Below are positions 39,101 through 51,100 of a DNA stretch of 64,000 nt, piece after piece. Location of the stretch: assembly GCF_036370855.1 (NCBI RefSeq), contig NC_088112.1, positions 20,948,469 through 21,012,468 on the forward strand. Reading direction: 5' to 3'. The stretch comes from Dromaius novaehollandiae (Eukaryota; Chordata; Aves; Casuariiformes; Dromaiidae). Within the stretch, counting starts at the first letter, position 1. Each line of letters starts with the position of its first letter. Position numbers and translations under genes: made by a program. Below the pieces are notes generated by a model that ran no database searches, was not told the origin of the DNA, and saw nothing but the letters and a program-made list of their open reading frames with translations.

Positions 39101-42100
39101 CTCCTTTAAGAAAGTTTCCTAAATTAACCACAGTTTGGTTTCTTATCCCATTCTATTGTTTGAACTGTTGAAGTATTTTGAATATTTTGAAATATTTAAA
39201 TATTCAATAGAAAAGAAGAGTTAATACTTATGTAAATTTAAAGCTGAACTATAGTATTCAAAATAAAATTAGTCAGATGTTTACTGCTACGTAAACAGTC
39301 TAATCTTCTTGTTAGAAACACTGCAGTTGGTGAGCCAGAATTTTTTATTAAAATAAGAGATCGATATTTTAATTTTTTTTCTTTTTACCTGATCACCACG
39401 CTTAAGTCCAGCTTCTGCTGCTTTACTGCCCATTTCTACAGTCTCTACAAAAATACCAAAACCTTTGTCACTTCCCCCAAGGAGGCTGAAAAAGAGCGGC
39501 GAGTCTCTAGAAGGTTTTTGCAGGGTAATTTGTCTCCATTTTGCCTTGGCAGCACAAGCAATATTCAGCAATCTGAGATGTCCTTTCATTTTCTGTAACC
39601 CAGAAGACAGGCAAAATGAATGTAATGTTTCTTCTACTAGAAATGGAAAAATAGTTGGGAAGAAAAAAAAAGAAAAGTGACAGAAAAAGAACTTATGATC
39701 CTAAGTATCCAAATCTTACTAAATAAACCTTGTCCTCTTCTGCAGTAATGCCAAGACACATAAATGAGTCCCATATGTGCCATTTTATGTGGGCTTTGTA
39801 TCTAAATGTCTATTTAAGAAAAAATACATCCGTGTTAAAAGTCACCTGCAGACAGCTTTCTTATAGACTACAATGCTTTAGTAACTTGCTACACACAGCA
39901 AAACAAAAATGCTTAGCAGTAGAAAGCATGACAGTCATTCCTTCCTGGTCTTACCGTATTCTCTAAGTTTTTTTCAAATTCTTCCAGAAATCGAGTCATA
40001 GCAGGATCTCCTTCAAAGTCATTAAAATGGTTGTTCACCCACAGTAAGACTACTCTGGTAACCTGTGAAAAAGGATTTATGTAAAGGTAACTGTGTTTTT
40101 TCTTCTTTATGTTTTAATCTATAAGTAAATAAAAATACAAGAACATGACAAAATGCTGTTTGACATAGATTAATCTCTTTAACGAGGAATAACTGTCATT
40201 CTCTTCTTTTTCTGGATTAATGCCCCAGCCTTTCAAATTTAACAAACGGAAGAAGTCATTTATACTTGAAATTGTCTTTCGTTAAACTCCAATTAAAGTG
40301 AAAGGCAATCAAAAAAATACAACAGTAACAACAACAATGACAAATTGGTCACATCACCGGGTACCTACAGGTGCACAAATCTATCTTCAGTTATCTTTTC
40401 TTCATGTCATTCATTAAATACATCTTTTTAAAGCCTCTCAAAGATATAAAGAATATCTCCTTAAGGAAAACTCTAGGAAATATATTGCAATAATAAAAAA
40501 TTATCTTGTAAGATTTTTCAGTTAAATTTTCTGGCTGCTTTTGTATGTGCTACAGAATTACTTTACCATTCATAATAAAGGCAGTCTGCCAACTCTTCTA
40601 TCCATCCATATTCTACAAAAATGCTTATCTATAGCAGTTTCTCTCTTCTAAATATAACTTCCAGTTTTATTTGCTGAGACAGATTTATTTTATTTTCCTT
40701 CCCTTTTTCCCCCCTGCATGCAAAAGCGCCAAACTTCAACTTGTTAAAAATATTATCCAATAAACCACTAATTATCTGGGTGGAAATCAAGGTGTCTCAT
40801 ACCTAAGGTGCTAAAACCAATGCTAAGCAGCAGCCAATTTTACGCAAAGAAAGAAAAACAGCTCCAAAGCACTTTAGTTCTGAGATTTCCCTACTGGTAA
40901 ATTATCCATTTAAATCATGTAGACATTAAGCAGAAATGCTTTACTGAGAACTACACCATCTAACTTAAGAATATGAGAAATTAAAATATTAAAAGAAAAC
41001 AGCAGTTGCCAAAATGAACAGCATGGAAAAAAGGAATAAGAGAAACAGTAACCATAAGAAAAGACCCCAGACAAATTTTCAATGCAGTAACTGTTCCGAT
41101 AGTCTGTTGAGTTTCCTTCAGCTCAAAGCTAGAACGTATAAAACTGCTGGCTAAGAGCTTTACTGCTGAAATTTTCAACAAATTGAATGTGGAGAAAAGT
41201 TCCAAACCATGAAAGCTTTCCATGTGTATGTGCACACACTTACATAGAGCTGAACCTAGTCCTATTTACAGGAGCATTTTTATCAACTGCACCTACCTTG
41301 ACCATAATTTACTTCAAGTATATAGTTTGCAAAATGCTGCTCAAATAAAGTGTGCTCAATACACTGAAAAGCCCTACTGAAGAAAATTATGCAAGACGAG
41401 CACAATGCTGCTGTAAGAACAAAGTGATATGCCCAAGAAATCACAAATACTTAATTCCCCTGAATTTCTGGCAGGAAAGGATTTCAGAGACTAGCATTTA
41501 CATTTTAAAATTAAATAGAAAAAAAACATTTTGGAGAGAAGGAGCAGTGACATACTGAATTTAGAACAATGCACTATATGCATACAACAACATGGAGGAG
41601 CATTTCTTGATACTACAGAAAAATATTTTGCTTTAAATTATTTTAAAACAGTTGCAGTATAATTCTAGTTTATTTTATATGTGTGTGTGTATACACACAC
41701 ACACACACACACACACGGAGACATTGTCACTACAAAGACTAATTTCTTAGTTCAAAACAAACCTTATCCCTGAGGCTGTCCACTTTGAACCACTCCAGGA
41801 GTTTATTCCCAACTTCTAAGGGGCTTGTTAGAAATGTTCTGTACGTTAAAAGGAAATCTTCTATGTACGTTGGATCCACAATAGAATGCTCTTCTATTAA
41901 ATGCATGATGAGTCGCTCAGGTGTTGCCTTAAAAATTAAATACAAGAAGTGATTGATATTTCCTACTACACACTCGCTAGCACTAAACCATGAACAGCAC
42001 ACTCTTTGCATATTTCAGTCATGGTAAATTCAGAAAAAAAACACTAAGGTATTTAAACTACGCTTTCATACTTCTTCCATCCCATGTTGTGCATGGGTAA

Positions 42101-45100
42101 TATCTGGCTACAAAAATCCGTAAAGTTCCATAACTTCATTTTAATTAACCGTTTAAGTTCCTATTCCAGATTAAAGAGGCACAAGAGGTGATCCCTAAAC
42201 AAAACCTAAATACGTGTGCTGAACAGATCCTGCTTGATTAAAGGGGTGATAAAAGTATATTTGTATAGTAATATAAATTCCTTCTAATCAAATCTATTGT
42301 GCTAAGACAGACGAAGCCAAACATGTTCTAGATTCAAACCAAAAAAAAATTTTTTTTTTATTAATAAAGATTTAATAGCTTAACGGAAAAATAAGCAAAG
42401 AAAGAAAGTCACCTTGATGACTATGTGCCCTTTCCTGGTCCCACTGCGATCCAGCTCTCTGTGTTCCTTTACCATAACAATTTCTCCTTCTTCCTCCACT
42501 TTATGAGTGTTTTTTTCCACATGATTCAGAATCCTCCAGTAGTCTTGCTGGGCTATACACACAAACTGCCCCCCAACAACACAGGATCATTAATAAATAT
42601 CCAAAACATGAACGCATCCCTCCACCCCATCTGTGGGCTGCTTCAACACCATCGCAGTAGCACAGCATTTGCTATCAACTGCTGTATCTGCCCAACTACA
42701 AAAGAGATAAGTTATAAACAGAAGACAAATAGAACTCACCACCACACTCAGCCTCCAAAAGTTTGCTCTAAATGAGCTAAACATATGGAGAACAAAGTCT
42801 GTAAAAAGTGGAAATGGATATTTTCTATTTAACTACTCTTGCTGCATGTCAAGCGCGTGTACATAGCATCACTAGGGTGGACTGTGAGCTTACACCACTG
42901 CACAAAACAGAAGTTCCTGTTTGTCAGGAACAGCGGTGTGAAATAAATCACAGCTACTAAGAGTAATTCAACAACTAATTCAGTGTCAACAGAACCTCCT
43001 GCCCACCAAATACCAACTTCCTTTTTTCTTCTCCTGGAATAAAGATCATGCCTTAAGATGACAGCATTCTGTTTGCTTTTATTAGAGGCCTAAAAATACG
43101 CGATAGTTGTATAAAACTGTAAACTTACCTGACAATCGTCTACTTTGGTTCTAACCACGCCATTCATGTACTGTTTGTCCAGAGAGGGAGTGATCCCAAA
43201 ACTATTACCCATACAGAGACTCTCGCTTTTCCCGTCAGGATAGCTGATTTCCACTGTGCCATTTAAAATAACATACCAAGAATCAAGCTGGAGGGAATAA
43301 AAATAAATTTAAGAGTGAAGCTCATTCAACAACTTTTATATGATCTCTGCTTTTCAACACTCTTCTCTCAGAGAGGCTTATCCTTGCAGTCTTGGGTTTG
43401 TTGTCATCACAGCATGTAAATATTTTGCAATATCTAATTCATTAAAGGGTGCACTGTAAGGCAAGCAATAAAGATGACTAACAAGAATGCATTTCAACCT
43501 CAAAAGTTCCCAGTACTTATTTGTAGGGAGTAATGCTGATAAATGGATTTGTTTTGAAGTAGTTGGAATAATCACTACAAAATATTTACACCATTTAGTG
43601 AGAATGAAGATATAAAGCCATTAAAACAGGACAACAGAATAGTCAACATTAGAGAAAAGATTAAAATCCTACAATCAAAATGAAAGTTGTAGAAAAGATA
43701 TTCACACCATCTGACCCTCCATACCAATCATACTGCTCATGAACAAGACTGAAAGAGTTAAAACCATGCCCCTGTCCTGTTCTTATACTCTTTCCCAGGC
43801 CATCCACCTGGTCACCATCAGAGACGAGAGGCTGGGCTACACAGCCCTCTTGCAGCAGAATGACTGGCCATTCCCCTGTTGGGTCGGTGTGGTTTTTTTT
43901 GTTTGTTTGTTTTCTAAATCAAAGGACATAGAGGGGTATCTTGAGATAGCAGTTCAAAGCACCTAATATAGGAGCCTGACCAACTGCAGCATAAACTACG
44001 AAACATTATTTTACGTCTATATTTGATCACATTGAAGTCTTGAAGAAAGTCAATAGGATAGGCAGAATCCTTCGAATGGATGGGCTCCAGTCTGCGGATT
44101 TTGGATATGGGTCAGCGTAAGAGAAGATTTCTCTGCTTTTCAGGTGTGGGAGAGGTTCAGAGATGGCAAGTAGCTTTATCCAGAGTCCCCTGCCCCCAGA
44201 TGTCCTTGCTAACCTACTGCCTGTGGTGCTCAAATTATGTTGTGTGCAGTGACTTACTTCTTGCCCATCTTCCAGTATGGTGGCTCCTGCTTGTTCTACC
44301 ACTTCAAATATCATCACAGAACAAAGTTCTCTTCTTACAGACATGGTCATGTTTGCAAAGGCAGGAAGTTGATGCATAAATTCCAGTAATTGCTCTATTA
44401 GACAAAAGGAACATTGATAAGAATACTGCAAGGCCCAGGGCCTCCTCATGCCCTTACCCTGACAAGTATATTAAATATACATGACATTCCAAACTACCTT
44501 ATTCTCAACAGGTATATTAAACCTCACAGTTAAATTCACAGAAGGAATTGCTCGGTGGCAACACAATTGGTATTAGTGCCTGTGGCTAAATGAGCGCAGC
44601 AGGCAGGTTATCATCAACAAAGCGAACTTCGCTCTACTGTCTTGATCGTGCTGGGACTGACTATCACGGCAGCAATTTAGCTAAGTGTAAAAGCACTTCG
44701 GCTTCAAACATTTGGAAGAATTAAAAACATCCTTACTACCTGGCAATTATAAGCTTATTAATAGTATGAAATGATTTCATGATGTTTAGAGAAGTAATCA
44801 GAGGAAAAGGTACAGCATAACTCAAATTTTATTGTTAAACTAATACCAATTTCTGGTTAGACTTTGCAGTAAATTATTTTCATCTTAAATCTTTTGCAGT
44901 TTAAAATCAAGCATGCCTGAACTGCAGTATAAGTATGTTCTCTTTGATATTCCATGACAAATTCAACAGTTCTGGGCAGTCAAAATTACCTTGCTACTAA
45001 TTCCAACCCTACCTCAACAAATAGGATCACTGCAATACGCAGTATCTCGAGAGTCTCAAAGGCTGTTTTTTTAAAATATTTAGTTTCTCCAAACAAAACT

Positions 45101-48100
45101 TCTCTCAGGTATTAGAAGAAAATCATTCAATTAACAACACTACCAGAGCGAAATGTTCTCTGGAAGCAATCATTGATAATTATGAGGATATATATTTAGT
45201 GCTATGCATTAAACAAATTTCAGATACACTTCTCTTATTGGTGTTACCATATACAGTTTCACACAAAGATTTTTTTTTTCCTCACCAATATCATCATCTG
45301 TTTTATCTGCAGGCTCTTTCTCAAGGCACTCTCGTACAACATCTCGCCCTAGAAGTGGATCTGAAGTTCTGTCAATATCCTCATCTTCTTCTTCTTCTTC
45401 ATCTTCAGAGTCTACAGGTGCTTCTGGAAGACCTGTTAAATCAACATCTCCCATCTCACTTTCTGTAGCCTATAGAGAAGACATCCATCAGACAAAGAGT
45501 TCAATGCCTCCAGGTTCATGATTTCTGGTCTTATCTTAGGTAGCTAATACCACAAAAATTAAATTCTGTGACCAACAATTTAAACTAGAAATTATATTAG
45601 CTACATACGCTCCCTTAATGAATACTTTAAAAAAATGTTATACTAAAGTCCATAGTTAAAGGAAGGTTGGTATAAATATACACTATTGGCATCAAGTAAT
45701 ACCATGCTACATGAATTATGATCATGACTTCTGAAGACAGAATTAGCATATTGGACCGCTTGTTCTCTGTCTTTATTTATTTTTATATCTCACTCCCTTC
45801 CCCCCCCCTCAGCTCCACTGAACTAGAAGCAACATAATCCCATTAATATTAACTGTGCGACACTGAGGAAAAATAACCAGACTGAATAACTAAAATTAAA
45901 GGGACGTGATCTTGCTTTTAATTCTGGCTGTAACAGCACTGAAATTAAAATCCATGTTACAGGTATGTCAGGTTGAGTAGATACATCTGAAAAAAGGAGA
46001 TGAGGACTATTTTTTCCTCTATTGGCCAACTCTCAGTTCATAGGATTTAGTCTTTCTTGTGAATTCATATGAACAAAACAGTTTTTCACAATTCAAGAGT
46101 CAATAATATTATTAATCAAAAGATAATATAGTTCAGTAACAACACTGGTTACCCAACGTTTGTAGAAATATTTCCACTGTCATCAATAGATGGCAATAGA
46201 GACATCGCACTGGGAGGACACATGAAGCAACAACGAAAGAGAAAGCAACGCTGGCAACAGAAAACACAATCACACGAGAATCACGTAAAGTTTAAATGGT
46301 TTAACTGCAAGAAAATGACTTTCCAAACAGATAGAAGGCAAGAAGAAAAAAGTACTTTCAATTTTTTAGTTTCTACAAAATATTTCCTTAATCATTTCTT
46401 TTTAATTCAAGCCAGCATGCAAACCATTTTTCTGTTTGGCTTACATTTTTTGGATTTGAACAGTATGTGCCAGGGTAGAGTATAAGGCAATTATGGAGAC
46501 ATGCAGAAAAATGCATGCTTTTTAAAAGGGGGGGGGGGGGGGGGGGAAAACTTACAATATTTGCTTTTGCTTTAAAAGAAAACAAGACAAATCCTCAGGA
46601 TGCACTGAAGATAAACTAATGCATCACTCTACATGCCCACAAGACCTCACAAAAGAAGGACTGGGAAGGCACAATAACAGGGGCAATCATAAAATTTCCA
46701 TTACTAGATCGCCAGATATTTCTCTAACTTGCTTGTCACTGTGGCAGTTCTGATGTGCTTCCAGCAACAAGGGCTAAACCTCTGTACTTTAATGGATAGT
46801 GAGAATAAATAATGAAATTTATTTAATTTTTATTCTGTTAAAAAGTAATTCCTTCAACTAAACATCCAAAATATCCGTTTTACTGAATAACAAAAACCCA
46901 TACGAGGTCAGGCAAAGCAATACATGAACAGTAGCAAATACAATGACTTGAGCAGACGTGACAAAGTGTTAGATGTTAACACAGTAGTATTTCTAGCAAC
47001 TGTATTTTTGCACTAAATTAATAGAAACCTATTCTAATTTTCTATACACGAATTCCCACTGGCATTGGCATAAATCGTGACGTTGTGCACAAATTCTTTT
47101 CTACACAGTAACTTACATAATTTTATTTTTAAAAAAAGCACCATTAGTACAGCCATGTATCCTGATACACAGTCAGGTTTGGTGTAAGTTTAGAGGCACA
47201 AATGTGAAATACGCCTAAATACTGCATTTTCAGACATCTGAGCAAGAGTCGCACTCCGTCTCCCATGGGGGTTCGAATGTTGGCCATTAACGCCGACTCC
47301 CTGACGGACCTGCAGCGTTTCACTTCCAAATGCTTCTCGAGCACAACCGGAGAGCGAACACGGGTGAGAAAGCGAGGATGCCGTGGAGCAGAGCTGCTCT
47401 AGTCCAGGCTCCATTAGGTACAAACAAATAGTCACTGCAAACCTACTTCAATGGTCGAACATTAAGTAGTAAATAAAATTCAGAAGCGCTATTTGACTCA
47501 TTTTAAGCTACAAATGTTTCAAACTAGGTCATTAACTCAATGACATTTATTAAGCTTATATCCTGCCTGCCATTTTAAGTGATCTGATTGCAAGCTTGTA
47601 ACTGTTCTGGAGGACAGAGTTACATCATAAAAAACACAGATTTCCAGTGATTTAATCACAACAGACTGTGCTGTCTCCATATTCCCACACACTTCGTGTT
47701 GATCTGTTAATGCGACTCTCAATACTTTGAGAGATTAAGCAGCGTTTTTCTTTCTTTCACCAGACAGAAAGATACTGGTTTTTAAATAAAACCTTGGCCC
47801 TCTCAGCTTGTCTTCATTTTAATAATTATCCATTAAATCTGAGAAAGAAGGCTTGAATGATTTAACAAGTATATTCTTCAAAGGAGGGTAACAACATATA
47901 GGGTTAAATCCTTTCCATATTACATCACTTCGCTGGCTTATGCAGCTCACATTAACAGCGCTGGAATTAAGCCCAAGTGCAAATTGTGCTCGGAGAGTCT
48001 CGGCAGCACATGATCAGCACAGCATTTTATTCAAGGACTTTTCTAGCATTTCTCCATCTAAATAGCCACGATTCATATTAGCTTTTCCAGGCAGAGCAAG

Positions 48101-51100
48101 CCCGAGTGCAGCATTAATTCCCCCTTTGATAACCTCAAGCAAAGATAACACAATTCAGGCGTAGAGGTTCCACAGAAAAGGGATTTTAAGGAATTTCCCT
48201 GTGTGTCTTACACAGGATGATAAACCAATCTTCTCTTTTCCTCCTTTTCAAGCTGCTTCAAGGACATAAGATCACAGGAAAGCAGCACTTTCCTGCCCGC
48301 TAGCAGGGCACGGCTAAAACAGCCGGTTCCACGCGGACGTGGCAGAGGGGCCGGGCAAGACACGGCGATGCCGTCCACGCCGGCGCGGCAAGAGGTCCCC
48401 ATCACACTGATGTTCTCCCACGGAAAGCAAGAGCAGGTTCCCTCCTTTTTACCGTGCCCTATCGGTATCTATAAACACGCAAACCCGGCTGAACTCGCAG
48501 GCGGTCCCCGAACCGCGTCTCGGGGATGACGCACCGATGAGCCACAGCACAGCAGCAGGTCGCCAGCGCCGGGAGAGGCTCCTCCCGAGCACGATGCTCC
48601 AGCCGCTGCCATTACCAAACATCAACATTATTCTTAATGGAGAAACTCCTGAACCACTAGTCTGCAAAATGCAACCGAAGGCTCCGATCCTCAGGTCTCA
48701 CAAAAATAGGGATTGGGTCTATAGGACAAAAATATCTATTAGCAAGTCAGCAGGAACAGACTTAAATGATATGCATCATATGATATGCAAATTAGCATGT
48801 TTACCAGACCAAAAAAACCACGTTTGCCGAGGTCTGATCATGCAGAGGTCCTGTAGACTGGCCTACGCTTTGGAACTCAAAGCCCTAAAAGTAAAGTAGA
48901 CACGTTAAATTTTTCATTATAATGATACCTACTCCAGTATAAAACGTTTTCTTCTGCCAGTGTATGGTTCTGACACATCAGCTACATAAACTTCATGAGA
49001 AGTTGCTGTTTGGTATCTGGTAGGACCGCTTAACCAGCAAAGAGGTAGGTACACAGCTACAGGCTATGCCAGTCACAAGAAGGTCCTCGGCTGCCGCGGT
49101 GCTTCCTCTCCTGGAAGCGACTCAGCACCACCGGATCAATCATGAGAAATTAAAGCTAAGCATAAGTCAGTTGCAAAAGATATGGGTTTTTATTCAAAAC
49201 TAGACAAATTCCAGAAAAGCCAAACTCAAAAGTAGTAACGAAATCACCTTAAAGCTCTGTATGAACTGTATGACAACATGCCTTAAAAAACCTAAAGAGA
49301 TATAAATTTTAATTATTGCAGACCTAATAAGGAATTGCATAACTGAAACTTAGGCATCCTAATTCTGTTCTTCAATAACTCTGTGTGATAAATACACGAT
49401 TTTGATCATGTATTTAGTGCTCATGATTCCTGATGAGCGCTGCTATTAAAAGCATTTTTCCTTCCCTCATGCCAATTCTATCAGGGGGAAAAATGCCTGA
49501 ACTTTTTTTCAGAATTGACAGAAAAATCCTTAGTAAGGTCCACTCCCTGATGCGTGTTTTATAGATAATCCATTTTAGTATCAAAATCTTAACCGCAATT
49601 GGAATTATTGCTGGGCAATAATGTTGCTGCCCACAAATAGCATCTACTACCAAAGTGATAAATGAAAGACGATGAAAAAGAGAAAAACATCAAGCAGAGC
49701 ACTGACAAAACTAAACTGGTAGGAAAAATAAATGAGAACTTGTCAATCCGTAAGAGAACGGCAGCACAGAAAGGCATTGCAACGTGTTGATACAGACAGC
49801 TAATTCACTAGACTATGAAGGAGCAGAGACAGGTGTTTTCTCTATGTAATGCTTGTTGAATTATTTTCCCCTGAAGATACCCACTACACATCATGGGGGC
49901 AGTCTGCAGAAGATATAATCCCCCATTTCAACCATTACATGTAACCACATAGCTTCCCCAATTTCTGTCTAAACACTATAGTTCTGAAACTAAGCATATT
50001 TTAAGAAATGGGTTGCTTGCAACCTACAGTGATCGAATCTAAAAAAAAATCCACCATATGCAAATTAAATTGTTTCTTTTAAATTAAAGCATACATATTA
50101 TATTTATTTTTAAAAAGTCTTTTAACAAAAAAAACAAATAAATCACTGCTCTGCAGTTTTCCAAGCAAGTTGGAATTTGCAGTGAGTATGTTTGGAAATT
50201 TTATTGCAGACAGACTGAAAGCTCCACCAGGCAGCAGCAACGATGGGGGAGAAGGGAGAAGATACCTTCAGCCATTTGTTTTCCTTGGTTTGTTCAATTA
50301 AGTCAGGGTTTAATACAGTGTGTTCACAGCAGTGCTTAAGGCAGTCCTCAATTTCTGCTGATCTCACCTTGCACGTTATGGTCATTTCCCACTTAACATC
50401 TCAGACTGTGAAGCAGCTGGAACAACTGAAACCGCATTTCAACGCTATCAATGAATGCAGTGTATACGGACGAACAGAAACTCTTCAAATCTGAATCAAA
50501 AAAATTGTTTCATTTTTTATTCTACCATTCTAATCATATTTCCTAATTTCTGAAATCACATTTGCACTACTTACTGCATAAATTAATGTTAAGATACTAT
50601 TAATTCAAAAAGTCATTTGAAGTGTACATTAATCATAAAATTATTCAAAAATACTTTTCCTTTGCTAACATTAATGATACATCTACAGAATTTGGCATGC
50701 AATAGATAGGAAGCTGACTGCAAAAGCAAAGCATCGTTTTCCAAATGCTTTATGAAAAGCTGTATTTTAAGGTACCAAAAACGTTTTCCCCTACTGAGCC
50801 AATGCACCATACTTAAAACATGCTCTTATTGACTACCAGAGAGTTTCTCTATCGTCTTAATATAATTACGAATTTTGGGGAAAACATCCCTTTTTATTCT
50901 TTGAGATTTCAAAATTTGTCTATAGTGATGAATCATTACACATAATGCTATCTGAAATACCATGCCATGACATTATTAAACCATACGTATCAACGTGCTT
51001 AAAATTGGATGGCTTCTCCCAAAGCTTTGTAACTGTTATAATTAAGGCAATAAACCCCATAAAGAACCCAGCATCTTTTCGTGAGTTAGTATTTGCACAT

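Noticed and set aside
41671..41716. Repetitive array considered as a CRISPR-like structure
   Set aside because: Simple dinucleotide repeat in a vertebrate intron, with no direct-repeat and spacer architecture.
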